64,000 bases of DNA from NCBI GenBank assembly GCA_029239755.1, contig JARBUI010000018.1, forward strand, positions 16,763 to 80,762, read 5' to 3'. The DNA comes from Clostridia bacterium (GTDB lineage Bacteria; Bacillota; Clostridia; Lachnospirales; Cellulosilyticaceae). Position 1 is the first letter of the stretch. Every line of letters begins with the position of its first letter. The notes under the pieces are model-generated. The model saw nothing but the letters and a program-made list of their open reading frames with translations. It did no database searches and was not told the DNA's origin. Made by a program: the position numbers and the translations under genes. Shown piece by piece: positions 54,460 through 64,000 of the stretch.

Positions 54460-55848
54460 ATGAGAAGAAATCAATTTATGGCAAGTATTTTAAGTGTGGC
54501 AATACTTTCTGCAAGTATTTTTACTGGCTGTTCTGGTTCATCAGCTTCACCGGATGCGACTGCAACTAATGAGAATCAAGCTGCTCCCACAAAAGAAAAA
54601 GAAGCTGAAGAGAAAAAAGATGAAAAAGTAGAAATCACTTTTTGGAACTACCCTAACTACCAAGTAATAGATGGATTACCTGGTAAATATGAAGAAGGAC
54701 TTGTAGCAGCTTTTAATGAAAAATATCCTAATATTAAAGTAAATGTAGAAATGCTTTCTTTTGATGGGGGTCCTGAAAAGTTAAGTGCTGCTATTGCTTC
54801 TAATTCTCAGCCAGATTTAGTTTATGATTATCCAGGTCGTATTATTGACTATGCAAGACAAGGGGTTATGGCTCCAGTAGATAGCATGCTTCAAGAGGCA
54901 GATATCAAAGATATTCCGGAATCTATACTAAATGCTTGTAAACTAGATGGTAAGACTTATATGTATCCTATTAATACAGCACCTTTCATGCTAGGAGTAA
55001 ACAAAACATTTGTTGAGAAAAATGGATTAATAGATATGCTACCTCTTGATGATCCTCTTAGAAAGTGGACGATTGATGAATTTACAGAGTTTCTACGTGC
55101 TGTAAAAAAAGTTGCACCAGCAGATGTTTCACCAATGACTTGGTTTAGTAAGAGTCAGGGAGGAGATCAAGGAACACGTGCTTTTGTCTCACATATTTAT
55201 GGTGGCAGTGTTGTTAATGAAGATATGACACAATATACTATGAATACACCAGAAGCTATAAAAGGTCTACAATGGGTAGTTGATGGTGTAAGCGAAGGAC
55301 TGATTGTTCCAGGCAGTGAAAGTTATAATTCAAATGATGCGATGGGCTTATTCTTACAAGAAAAAGCTGTTGTTTCAGCACTATATTCTGCAGTATTAAA
55401 GAAAACGAATGCTTCTGTAAAAACTGGAGAATGGGAAGATATCTTAATGCCGCTTCCTGTTGCTACTGAAAAGGACGATCCTAGACTAGAGGCTTATATT
55501 GGAGGAATCGGTATCTTTGATAATGGAGATCCAGCAAAGGTTGAAGCAGCAAAAACATTTGTAGACTTCCTAGCAAATGATGCTGAGTGGGGTAAAAAGA
55601 ACCTTATGGCGACAGGAGGTCTTTCTGTAAGAAGTAGTATAACAAATTTATATGATGATGAAGAGAGCAAGTTTGCTGAAAAAATGGTTCCTTACATAGG
55701 AAATTATTATAATGCAGTACCTGGATTTGCTGAAATGAGAACCTACTGGTTCCCAGAAGTACAAAATGCTACCCTTAAAGCTAAAACACCTGAAGAGGCC
55801 CTTAACTCATTTGTTGAAAAAGCAAACGAAACCCTTGCTAAAAAATAA
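54460..55848 (+). CDS. Sugar ABC transporter binding lipoprotein (sialic acid)
   Basis: A 462-residue extracellular solute-binding protein of the CUT1 type. The signal peptide ends in a lipobox (SIFTGC, Cys about 25), followed by an acidic linker (about 30-55). The mature fold has VEITFWNYPNYQVIDGLPG, ASNSQPDLVYDYPGR and a C-terminal FAEMRTYWFPEVQNATL. The substrate is inferred to be N-acetylneuraminate from the flanking nan genes. The ATG at 54460 follows AGGAGG; the frame upstream has no ribosome site. Confidence 0.85.
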   Translation: MRRNQFMASILSVAILSASIFTGCSGSSASPDATATNENQAAPTKEKEAEEKKDEKVEITFWNYPNYQVIDGLPGKYEEGLVAAFNEKYPNIKVNVEMLSFDGGPEKLSAAIASNSQPDLVYDYPGRIIDYARQGVMAPVDSMLQEADIKDIPESILNACKLDGKTYMYPINTAPFMLGVNKTFVEKNGLIDMLPLDDPLRKWTIDEFTEFLRAVKKVAPADVSPMTWFSKSQGGDQGTRAFVSHIYGGSVVNEDMTQYTMNTPEAIKGLQWVVDGVSEGLIVPGSESYNSNDAMGLFLQEKAVVSALYSAVLKKTNASVKTGEWEDILMPLPVATEKDDPRLEAYIGGIGIFDNGDPAKVEAAKTFVDFLANDAEWGKKNLMATGGLSVRSSITNLYDDEESKFAEKMVPYIGNYYNAVPGFAEMRTYWFPEVQNATLKAKTPEEALNSFVEKANETLAKK

Positions 55849-55935
55849 AGAGTATCATGATAGAGTGGCATAAGTCACTCTATCTCTTTCAAAATCAATG
55901 TTTTTTAAATGAGACAAGTAAAGAGGTGACTTGAT

Positions 55936-56865
55936 ATGGCGCAAATTACAAATGTTGCTGCTAAAAATAAAACGCCAAGAAAAAAATTTCGTCTAAGTTA
56001 TGAGGCAAAAGACTGGATCGCAGGCTATCTTTTTATTCTGCCAGTTATGATTTTTTTTATAGGGTTTATTGTTATACCTATGGCAAGGGGGATCTATGTA
56101 AGTTTTTTTGATTATTCGCTTAGAAATTTTGAGTTTATTGGCCTTGATAACTATATCCATCTGTTTGGAGATGAAATCTTCTTAAAGGGTGTGCGAAACA
56201 CCTTATTCATTGTTATAGGAAGTGTACCGATAGTTGTTTTGTTTGCCTTATTTGTATCTGTAAATATTTATAAAAAAGCAGCTGCAGTACGTTCTTTTTT
56301 TAGGGGGGTATTCTATCTGCCGGCCATTTGTTCTGTAGTAAGTGTTACCGTAGTATGGGGATTTATTTATGAACCTAATTACGGAGTACTAAATTATCTT
56401 TTAAGTGCTGTGGGGACAGAAAAAATATCTTGGTTAGCAGATGCACGTTTTGCTCTTCCGGCTGTCATGGCAGTCCTTATTACTACAGCTGTCGGGCAGC
56501 CAATAATCCTCTACGTTGCAGCTCTTGGAAATGTTCCTGTATCCTATATAGAGGCGGCTGAAATTGATGGAGCAACAAATTGGGAAGTATTTCAAAATAT
56601 TACTTGGCCGATGCTTATGCCTACTAGTTTGTATATTATTATTATTACAACGATTAACTCATTCCAATGTTTCTCACTTATTCAGTTATTAACATCAGGT
56701 GGACCAGCTTATAATACAAGTACTATTATGTATCAAGTGTATGAAAGAGCTTTTACGCTTAATCAATATGGTCTATCATCTGCAATGGGAGTTATCTTAG
56801 CAATTATTATTATGATTATATCTATTATTCAGTATAAATTCTTTGGTAGTGACATTGAGTATTAG
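55936..56865 (+). CDS. Sugar ABC transporter permease (MalF type)
   Basis: A 309-residue CUT1 permease with about six helices. The EAA loop reads EAAEIDGATNWEVFQNITWPML (about 211-232). It pairs with the permease encoded 14 bases downstream. The membrane part begins near residue 28 after a basic N terminus. Confidence 0.9.
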   Translation: MAQITNVAAKNKTPRKKFRLSYEAKDWIAGYLFILPVMIFFIGFIVIPMARGIYVSFFDYSLRNFEFIGLDNYIHLFGDEIFLKGVRNTLFIVIGSVPIVVLFALFVSVNIYKKAAAVRSFFRGVFYLPAICSVVSVTVVWGFIYEPNYGVLNYLLSAVGTEKISWLADARFALPAVMAVLITTAVGQPIILYVAALGNVPVSYIEAAEIDGATNWEVFQNITWPMLMPTSLYIIIITTINSFQCFSLIQLLTSGGPAYNTSTIMYQVYERAFTLNQYGLSSAMGVILAIIIMIISIIQYKFFGSDIEY

Positions 56866-56879
56866 AAAGGAGCAACATT

Positions 56880-57716
56880 ATGGAAAAAACAATAAAAACT
56901 AAACCAACTGTACTCTCTGTACTATCTATGGCGCTTTTAACTTTTTTTACAATTTTCTTTATTTTTCCGTTTTATTGGATAGTTACGGGATCTTTTAAAA
57001 TTCAAAATGTAGCAGTGCAAGTTCCGCCAGAGTGGTTTCCTTTAGCACCAACACTAGATAACTGGATAGCTTTGTTTAAAACCCCTGTGCTACGTTGGAC
57101 ATTTAACAGCTTCTTTGTAGCAACGTGTACCTTAGTTATCGTATGTACTACAGCTGCAATGGCTGGATATGCTTTAGCCAAAATAAAGTTTCCTGGTCGT
57201 AACTTTGTCTTTTGGCTTTTTATAGCAGCTATGGCTCTACCAAAACAAGTTATTATGATTCCTTTATTTACTATATTAGTTAAATTAAATTGGATTAATA
57301 CTTATCAAGCACTTATATTACCAGCTGTTGGTTGGCCGTTTGGTGTGTTTTTGATGAAACAGTTCACACAGACAGTTCCAAGTGAACTTATAGAAGCTGC
57401 AAAGATAGATGGCTGTACACAAATGGGTATTTTCACAAGAATTATCGTTCCCCTTGTAAAGCCTGGACTTGGGGCGCTTGCTATCTTTACATTTATGAAT
57501 TCATGGAATGATTATTTTATGCAATTGATTTTAACGCGTAGTGTGACAATGCAAACCCTTCCGTTAGGGGTTGCCCTTCTGAAGGCAGAATTTACAACTC
57601 CATATGGTGTACTCATGGCTGGAGCGACATTAGCTTCTCTTCCAATGATTATTATTTTCATCGTATTTCAAAAGTATTTTACTCAAGGTATTACAATGGG
57701 AGCTGTAAAGGGCTGA
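56880..57716 (+). CDS. Sugar ABC transporter permease (MalG type)
   Basis: A 278-residue CUT1 permease with six helices and the EAA loop ELIEAAKIDGCTQMGIF (about 168-184). No ATPase gene occurs in the operon, so a shared MsmX/UgpC-type ATPase encoded elsewhere is expected, as for many clostridial CUT1 importers. Confidence 0.9.
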   Translation: MEKTIKTKPTVLSVLSMALLTFFTIFFIFPFYWIVTGSFKIQNVAVQVPPEWFPLAPTLDNWIALFKTPVLRWTFNSFFVATCTLVIVCTTAAMAGYALAKIKFPGRNFVFWLFIAAMALPKQVIMIPLFTILVKLNWINTYQALILPAVGWPFGVFLMKQFTQTVPSELIEAAKIDGCTQMGIFTRIIVPLVKPGLGALAIFTFMNSWNDYFMQLILTRSVTMQTLPLGVALLKAEFTTPYGVLMAGATLASLPMIIIFIVFQKYFTQGITMGAVKG

Positions 57717-57753
57717 TATATTTTTAAATTGACTATAAAAGGAGATGCTGTTT

Positions 57754-58677
57754 ATGTTATATGATACATCTAGATTTAATGGCGTTATTGTTGCATTTAA
57801 TGCTTGTTATAACAAAAATGGAGAAATAGCACTAGATGCAGTAAAGAAAGCCGCTCTTTGGTATAAAGAACTAGGAGTAAAGGGTCTTTATGTATGTGGT
57901 AGTACAGGTGAAGGATTCTTAATGGAAACTTCTGAAAGAAAAGAAGTTTTAGAAGCTGTTATGGAAGCGGTTGGAGACGACATGACTATTATTAATCACG
58001 TTGGTCATGCAGCTACACATATTGCAGCTGATCTTGCGAAACATGCTGGAAGCTGCGGGGTTCATGCAACTTCTGCAGTTCCAAGTGTTTATTATAGGCC
58101 TTCAGAAGCGAGTATAGAAAGGCACTGGAATGAGATTACCTATGCTGCTGATGTACCATTCTTCATCTATAATATTCCTCAACTAACAGGGTACAACTTA
58201 TCTATGAACCTCTTTAATAAAATGATTAAAAACGAGCGTGTTATTGGTATAAAAAATTCCTCAGAATCAGCAGAGCAAATTATGACCTTTAAACAAGCAG
58301 GAGGCTCTGACTTTATTGTATTTAATGGGCCCGATGAGCAGTATCTAGCTGGCAGAATGATGGGAGCTGATGGCGGGATTGGAGGCACATATGGATGTAT
58401 GCCTGAACTTTATCTAAGACTTGAAAGATGTATTGTTGCAGGAGATATCATAGAAGCGCAAAAATGGCAGACTATAGTTCTAGGTCTTATTAAACGCTTA
58501 GTAAGCTTCCCATCTATGTATGGAGCATCTAAAACGATTATTCGTTTAAGAGGAGTAGATATAGGAGATCCTCGTTTGCCATTCTTGCCTGTTCCAATAG
58601 ATTATCCAGGTATTCAAGAGCTTTACAATGATATTATGAAATATGTAGAGATTGCTAATAGTAATAAAGCTGTTTAA
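57754..58677 (+). CDS. nanA: N-acetylneuraminate lyase
   Basis: A 307-residue class I aldolase of the DapA/NanA family. It splits N-acetylneuraminate into ManNAc and pyruvate. The carboxylate-binding GSTGEGF (about 49-55), the catalytic Tyr in YNIPQLTG (Tyr139) and the Schiff-base Lys in GIKNSS (Lys167) are present. The spacing of nine bases from AAAGGAG fixes the ATG at 57754. Its context with nanE and nanK supports NanA over DapA. Confidence 0.92.
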   Translation: MLYDTSRFNGVIVAFNACYNKNGEIALDAVKKAALWYKELGVKGLYVCGSTGEGFLMETSERKEVLEAVMEAVGDDMTIINHVGHAATHIAADLAKHAGSCGVHATSAVPSVYYRPSEASIERHWNEITYAADVPFFIYNIPQLTGYNLSMNLFNKMIKNERVIGIKNSSESAEQIMTFKQAGGSDFIVFNGPDEQYLAGRMMGADGGIGGTYGCMPELYLRLERCIVAGDIIEAQKWQTIVLGLIKRLVSFPSMYGASKTIIRLRGVDIGDPRLPFLPVPIDYPGIQELYNDIMKYVEIANSNKAV

Positions 58678-58765
58678 TTAATACTTAATAGATAATATTT
58701 ATATCTTTGTTTTTTGCTGATTGCAGTATTTATAGGGATTGATAATGCATGGTGAGTATAAATAG

Positions 58766-58810
58766 AAGGAGGGTATTTGAAGTTTGCTTTACTTCAAATA
58801 CTCTCCTTTT
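58766..58810. terminator. Bidirectional terminator after nanA
   Basis: AAGGAG.GTATTTGAAG and CTTCAAATAC.CTCCTTTT form a stem of about 16 bp with T-rich flanks. Confidence 0.85.
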
Positions 58811-58885
58811 CGTACATGTTAATAATAATCATTATGGTAATCTCATGACCTTTATAAATTCTTAAAAACTATGCTGCAAAAATGA

Positions 58886-60460
58886 CTAAGCTTTAACAGC
58901 AGTAAGAATCCATACAAATTTATTCATTTGTTTAAAAGTTACACTAAAACCTGCATCAACAAATAAGTCTTGCAGTATGTCGTGAGTAGTATAAAACTCT
59001 GTTTGAAGGTCATTAGCTAAAGCATTATAGCCTTTAGCTAATGCATCTTGCAAAATAGCCTCTCGATCTTCTAGGGAAGCATACATGGTATCAGCTATGA
59101 TAACTTTACCATAAGGTTTCAACTTGGCGGCAAACAGCTTAGCTGCATCTCTTTTTTCAGCATCAGACAAGTGGTGAAAAGCATAGCTGCTGATAATGGC
59201 ATCTACACCCTCAGAAGAGGCTGGGATGTTAAAAAACGTTCCATCAGCGAAATGCATATTAGGATACTTTCCTGCGGCGATTTCTCGCATCTTAAGGTTA
59301 GGTTCCACACCCGTAACTGTATAATCGGCAAGAGAAGCAACATAGCCTAGATTACCTGTACCAGAACCAATATCCAGAACAATTGATCCGCTAGGTTTAT
59401 CTATTTGTTTAACGGTCTGCTTTAATATCTCCTGGTAGTTATCAAAGACTTCATGGTATTCACCCTTATCACTTGATACAGTTGCATCATAAGCATCCGC
59501 CCACCCGTCAAATAACGCATTAAATCTAAAATCAGAAAGATTAAACTCAAAGTCATAAAGATTTTGACTAAAGTATCTGTCACTTCTGTCAGGAAGTACG
59601 GCAACAATATTCACTTCCTTATTTGCCTTATAAGCTTGCTTGATAGCACCGGCAATAGATGCCCCTGAAGATGAACCAACTAGGACACCTTCTTTTTTGC
59701 CAAGAAGCTGTACATAGTACGCGGCTTCTTCATCAGATATTTTCTCTACTTCATCAATATAAGAACTGTCAAAGATACTAGGAACAAAATGATTACCTAT
59801 TCCCTCTATATGGTAGGTACCTTCCACGCCGCCTCCAAGTATAGAGCCGATAGGATCAGAAAGGACAATTTGAATATCAGGATTCATTTCTTTGAGATAC
59901 GAAGCAATGCCTACAATAGTTCCGCCTGATCCTGCACCAGCTACTAAAATATCAATTTTACCATCAAGAGCATCATAAATTTCTTTACCAGTCTTACGGT
60001 GAGCAGCCACATTAAGCTCATTATCAAACTGTCTTGGCATAAAAGAATTAGGTATTTCCCGGGCAAGTTCAGCAGCTTTTTTAATAGCTCCTTCGATGCC
60101 ATCTTCTGTTGGTGTTACAATGATTTCGGCGCCTAGTGCACGCATAAGTACCTGTTTTTCAATGGCAAACTTTGCGGGAACTACAAGCTTTAGGCTATAG
60201 CCTTTTTCAAAGGCAGCCATAGCAAGACCGATGCCAGTATTACCGGCAGTAGCTTCTATAATCGTATCACCAGGTTTAAGCAGCCCTTGCTTTTCAGAAA
60301 CAGTAAGAATTTCGAGGCCGACTCTGTCTTTGACACTGCCACCTGGACTAAAATATTCCAGCTTTGCAAAAAGGTTGGCTTTAAGCCCAGGGACAAGGCG
60401 GTTTAATTTAAGTAAAGGTGTGTTGCCGATAAGTTCGCGTATATCATTAATATAATGCAT
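58886..60460 (-). CDS. mccA: Cystathionine beta-synthase fused to a YrrT-type methyltransferase
   Basis: A 524-residue fusion. Residues 1-305 are a PLP enzyme of the CysK/CBS family, closest in pattern to MccA (YrhA): the PLP Lys lies in SPGGSVKDR (Lys44), then ATAGNTGIGLAMAA and AGAGSGGTIVGIA. Residues 315-524 are a SAM methyltransferase like B. subtilis YrrT (FDGWADAYDATV, LDIGSGTGNLG at about 360, SSYAFHHLSDAEKRDA). In Bacillus these are separate genes of one reverse transsulfuration operon. It would make cystathionine from homocysteine and O-acetylserine. The ATG at 60460 is eight bases from GGAGGG. Confidence 0.87.
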   Translation of the reverse strand: MHYINDIRELIGNTPLLKLNRLVPGLKANLFAKLEYFSPGGSVKDRVGLEILTVSEKQGLLKPGDTIIEATAGNTGIGLAMAAFEKGYSLKLVVPAKFAIEKQVLMRALGAEIIVTPTEDGIEGAIKKAAELAREIPNSFMPRQFDNELNVAAHRKTGKEIYDALDGKIDILVAGAGSGGTIVGIASYLKEMNPDIQIVLSDPIGSILGGGVEGTYHIEGIGNHFVPSIFDSSYIDEVEKISDEEAAYYVQLLGKKEGVLVGSSSGASIAGAIKQAYKANKEVNIVAVLPDRSDRYFSQNLYDFEFNLSDFRFNALFDGWADAYDATVSSDKGEYHEVFDNYQEILKQTVKQIDKPSGSIVLDIGSGTGNLGYVASLADYTVTGVEPNLKMREIAAGKYPNMHFADGTFFNIPASSEGVDAIISSYAFHHLSDAEKRDAAKLFAAKLKPYGKVIIADTMYASLEDREAILQDALAKGYNALANDLQTEFYTTHDILQDLFVDAGFSVTFKQMNKFVWILTAVKA

Positions 60461-60580
60461 AATATTATCCCTCCATACCATTCTATAGTTAATATAAAAC
60501 TAAAAAGATCTTGATTATCAAAGGTTGTAAGCTTATGTTTGATAAAAAATAGTGATTTGCAATTATACTTTACAGCTCTA

Positions 60581-60692
60581 GTTGGAGTTTCGCCTAGCAG
60601 TAAGGGGACTCTTTCAGCTCTCCGCGCCTACCCACAGCCAACCCGAGTCGACCCGAAAAAATCCCCTTACTGCTAGGCTGTCGTTTCTCAAC
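60581..60692 (+). repeat. Recurrent structured element, copy B
   Basis: A perfect 16-bp outer stem pairs CCTAGCAGTAAGGGGA (60593-60608) with TCCCCTTACTGCTAGG (60662-60677). The flanks GTTG and CAAC can extend it. Inside, TTTC pairs with GAAA and CTC with GAG. The loop carries CCGCGCC, then CCCACAGCCAA (60631-60641), then GAGTCG. It shares the loop with copies A and C but not the stem sequence. Confidence 0.7.
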
Positions 60693-60923
60693 ATAAGTAA
60701 AATAGTTAAAAGGCAGACAACATTTAAGCAAATACGAAAAAGCCCTACCTGTTACAAAAGAAACTTGTAAAATCGCAAGTGCTTTCGTGAAGTTCATCTA
60801 ACAAATAAACACCACTAGGAATCATTTAAATTAGCTCTTAAGATTTTTCTATCAAATCCTAAGAGTTGGTTATACATTGTAGTTACTGTATCTTTTTAAT
60901 CGTTACCCAAACTTATCAATGGC

Positions 60924-61020
60924 TAGCTGTGGAGAGGACAGGGTATCTTTTGGGGCGACTCCGGTTGGCTGTGGGTTGGGGTGGAGCACCAAAAGATATC
61001 CTGCCCTCTCTGCAGTGGAC
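60924..61020 (-). repeat. Recurrent structured element, copy C (inverted)
   Basis: Read on the minus strand, a stem of about 28 bp (GAGAGG.CAGG.TATCTTTTGG with its complement; two mismatched or wobble positions) encloses GCTCCACCCC, CCCACAGCCAA (60965-60975) and GGAGTCGC. It is in opposite orientation to copy B, 230 bases away, in the mccA-mccB gap. The rest of this gap (60693-60923) holds one plain hairpin near 60833-60867 and no supported gene. Confidence 0.7.
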
Positions 61021-61088
61021 CTTATAAAATATGACTAAAAATTATTAAACTACTTAAATAGTTTTAATGGCGGTTTTTCAATCTCCTA

Positions 61089-62282
<1,194 letters not shown>

Positions 62283-62357
62283 TTACTAGGATATGATTTT
62301 ATTTTAAATTAGATACTTATTTTTATAAAAATAACTTAAATACATCGAATAAGCTTG

Positions 62358-62385
62358 TTGACATTTCATTAATAACTCATATAAT
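62358..62385 (+). promoter_or_regulatory. Promoter of the sigma factor gene
   Basis: TTGACA (62358-62363), a 16-base spacer and TATAAT (62380-62385). This is a housekeeping-type promoter, leaving a leader of about 115 bases. Confidence 0.7.
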
Positions 62386-62508
62386 AGGTGATAATAAAGA
62401 TAATTTACAAAAAATTCTTACGAATGATAGGGCTCTAATTATTATGTCCTAATTCTGATAATTAAATATAAAATGAGAAGCCGGATTAGGTGAAAAGGAG
62501 GGAATTAG

Positions 62509-63291
62509 ATGGAGCCAGGCTTGAATACCCGAAACTTAATAGCAGAATTAGAGGAAGTTTTTTATAAGCAGTATAAAAAGTTATACGCGTGTGCTTATAG
62601 ATTGACTGGAAGCCATGAGAATGCAGAAGATGTTCTGCAGAATTCTTTCTTAAAGGCGTATAAAAACATTGCAAAATTTAATGGAAAATCAAAATTATAT
62701 ACATGGCTTTACCGCATTGTCATTAATGAAAGCTATAGGTTTTTCGAATACATAGACAAGCTGCCCGTAACTAGAATAACTGAAAACTTAGGTCAAAGTG
62801 AAGAGGAGTTCTTTCATAGTATGGAGTACTTACCTGATTACGATGATAACCTTATTATGGATGAGATGAGAGAAAAATGTCTACATGCTTTTTTAAAGTG
62901 CTTACCCAAAAACCAAAGAGTATGCTTTTTATTAAAAACCTGTATGGAACTCAAAAACCAAGAAATAGCAGAAGTTTTGGGACTATCTATTGAAAATGTA
63001 AAGGTCATCCTTCACCGAGGGAAAAAAAGACTTCAAGAACTGTTCGAGATGCGCTGCAGTTTAATCGATCCTAAAAAACCATGCAAATGTTATTTGTGGA
63101 TTAAGTTTATGAGGGATCATCATTTAGAAATGCCAAAAGGTTATGGTCAAGAAAGAACAGAAGAACTTAAAGAAGAGCATTTCAGACAGTTATCATCGCT
63201 TAAAAAAATTAATTATTTGTATACTGTACAAGCAAAATGGACAAAAGATGAATTCATATATAATCTGAAAAAAGTAGTAGAGTCGATGTAA
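62509..63291 (+). CDS. ECF-like sigma-70 factor with Cys-rich C-terminal extension
   Basis: A 260-residue sigma factor. Region 2 is at about 15-85 (YRLTGSHENAEDVLQNSFLKAY and TWLYRIVINESYRFF). Region 4 is at about 120-180 (CLPKNQRVCFLLKTCMELKN and EIAEVLGLSIENVKVILHRG). A tail of about 80 residues follows with RCSLIDPKKPCKCYLWIKF, a three-Cys pattern that may bind metal or sense redox state. No anti-sigma gene is adjacent; the next gene is a Cys-rich DUF3795 protein. The start follows AAGGAGGG. Confidence 0.82.
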   Translation: MEPGLNTRNLIAELEEVFYKQYKKLYACAYRLTGSHENAEDVLQNSFLKAYKNIAKFNGKSKLYTWLYRIVINESYRFFEYIDKLPVTRITENLGQSEEEFFHSMEYLPDYDDNLIMDEMREKCLHAFLKCLPKNQRVCFLLKTCMELKNQEIAEVLGLSIENVKVILHRGKKRLQELFEMRCSLIDPKKPCKCYLWIKFMRDHHLEMPKGYGQERTEELKEEHFRQLSSLKKINYLYTVQAKWTKDEFIYNLKKVVESM

Positions 63292-63351
63292 CTTTTTGGT
63301 AGATACAAGTGTCTAACCATTTGATAAATATTTTAAATGGGGGCATGTAAG

Positions 63352-63783
63352 ATGAAACAAAAAATTGTAGCGCCATGTGGTATTGACTGCTTTAACTGTG
63401 AGATGTTTGAAGACAATGTAACAAAAGAATTCCAAGAGAGAATTTCTGCCAAAACAAAAATACCTGCGGAGAAGATAACCTGTAAAGGATGCAGTGGCGG
63501 TAATATATGTTTATTTTTAGAGGTTGAAGGTAAAACATGCAAAACACTAGACTGTGTTAATAAAAAAGGAGTAGATTACTGTTTTAATTGTGATACCTTC
63601 CCTTGTGAATATTTGATGCCGCTTGCAAATAATGCAGATAAGTTTCCGCAAAATATAAAGTTATACAACCTTTGCTTAATGAAAAGGATCGGGATTGATG
63701 CTTGGTCAGAGATGGCAGGGGATATAAGAAAGACTTATTTCACAAAAAATCTAAAAATAGGAGAGGGTGGAATTAAAGAGTAA
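63352..63783 (+). CDS. DUF3795 Cys-rich protein
   Basis: A 143-residue DUF3795 family protein with about ten Cys residues: APCGIDCFNCEMF (about 7-19), CKGCSGGNIC, CKTLDC and YCFNCDTFPCEYL. The spacing suggests one or two metal (zinc or Fe-S) sites. Function unknown. The ATG at 63352 is eight bases from GGGGG. It follows the sigma factor gene by 60 bases and may be co-transcribed. Confidence 0.82.
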   Translation: MKQKIVAPCGIDCFNCEMFEDNVTKEFQERISAKTKIPAEKITCKGCSGGNICLFLEVEGKTCKTLDCVNKKGVDYCFNCDTFPCEYLMPLANNADKFPQNIKLYNLCLMKRIGIDAWSEMAGDIRKTYFTKNLKIGEGGIKE

Positions 63784-63805
63784 AAATATATCTCTTAAAA
63801 GGGTA

Positions 63806-63834
63806 TTGACTTTTTTAAATGTGGACGGTATACT
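63806..63834 (+). promoter_or_regulatory. Promoter upstream of the SAM riboswitch
   Basis: TTGACT (63806-63811), a 17-base spacer and TATACT (63829-63834). Confidence 0.7.
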
Positions 63835-63903
63835 ACAAAACATATCATTCGCTAAGAGATGCGTGATGATGTATCTATAAAATTAAATATATTGCATATA
63901 AAA

Positions 63904-64000
63904 CTCTTATAAAGAGAGGCAGAGGGACTGGCCCGATGAAGCCCAGCAACCAGAATAATGTACGTGCATTATTCAAGGTGCTAAATCCTGCAAACCATAC
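63904..64000 (+). ncRNA. SAM-I riboswitch (S-box), cut by the window end
   Basis: Conserved S-box motifs occur in order: CTCTTATAAAGAGAGGCAGA, GGGACTGGCCCGATGAAGCC, CAGCAACC and AAGGTGCTAAATCCTGC. The 3' P1 strand, terminator and controlled gene lie beyond the window; a methionine or SAM-related gene is expected. Confidence 0.93.

Noticed and set aside
60594..60797. Minus-strand frame of 67 codons across element B
   Set aside because: It has no ribosome site, runs through the palindromic repeat, and resembles no protein family.
63841..63903. Hairpin between the promoter and the SAM riboswitch as a separate regulatory RNA
   Set aside because: Pairing is weak and interrupted, with no conserved motif; it is probably spacer.

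Overview
The window looks like chromosomal DNA of a low-GC, strictly anaerobic member of the Clostridia, most like the Lachnospirales. The grounds are the A/T-rich codon use, strong AGGAGG ribosome-binding sites, type III glutamine synthetase, GatCAB with an archaeal-type aspartyl-tRNA synthetase, a class 3 ProRS behind a T-box, TPP and SAM-I riboswitches, and rubredoxin-free flavodiiron and hemerythrin proteins. The genus cannot be fixed from sequence alone. I see no rRNA, tRNA, CRISPR array, prophage or intact transposon.

Layout. (1) 1-9.4 kb: glutamate synthase subunits on the minus strand diverge from gatC-gatA-gatB-aspS-glnN, giving a GS/GOGAT and Asn/Gln-tRNA amidation locus. Each leader carries a terminator-like hairpin a few bases after its promoter. 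(2) 9.5-13.6 kb: an MFS transporter, then hflX and a Mef-type macrolide efflux gene behind a 13-residue leader peptide and attenuator. (3) 13.6-25.2 kb: two paralogous CHASE4-PAS-GGDEF-HD-GYP receptors on the minus strand flank a TPP-riboswitch-controlled HMP/thiamine-precursor ABC operon, followed by a TetR/chemoreceptor pair. (4) 25.4-31.3 kb: riboswitch-controlled thiT, divergent from a LacI regulator, then a TRAP transporter operon ending in a KdgF-like cupin, probably for uronates. (5) 31.3-38 kb: a flavin amine oxidase, a copy of a recurrent structured element, an hsdM remnant, T-box-proS, a patatin, an HxlR/FMN-protein divergent pair and a glutathione peroxidase. (6) 38.2-42.5 kb: an O2/NO defence cluster (DUF2249, flavodiiron protein, DUF438-hemerythrin-PAS, DUF1858, an unrecognised 208-residue protein, hemerythrin). 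(7) 42.6-51 kb: asd, a GGDEF-EAL protein, and a chemosensory set with two CheW proteins, a CheA-like protein without an Hpt domain, a PocR-type soluble receptor and a membrane MCP. (8) 51.2-58.7 kb: a sialic acid utilisation cluster with an RpiR regulator. (9) 58.8-64 kb: reverse transsulfuration genes (a cystathionine beta-synthase fused to a YrrT-type methyltransferase, and mccB), two more copies of the structured element, an ECF-like sigma factor, a DUF3795 protein, and a SAM-I riboswitch cut by the window end.

The observations most worth follow-up are the three-copy structured element with an invariant CCCACAGCCAA core, the peptide-attenuated hflX-mef operon, the kinase-dead-looking CheA-like protein, the MccA-YrrT fusion, and the O2/NO cluster with its orphan protein and a palindrome placed at about -41.5.
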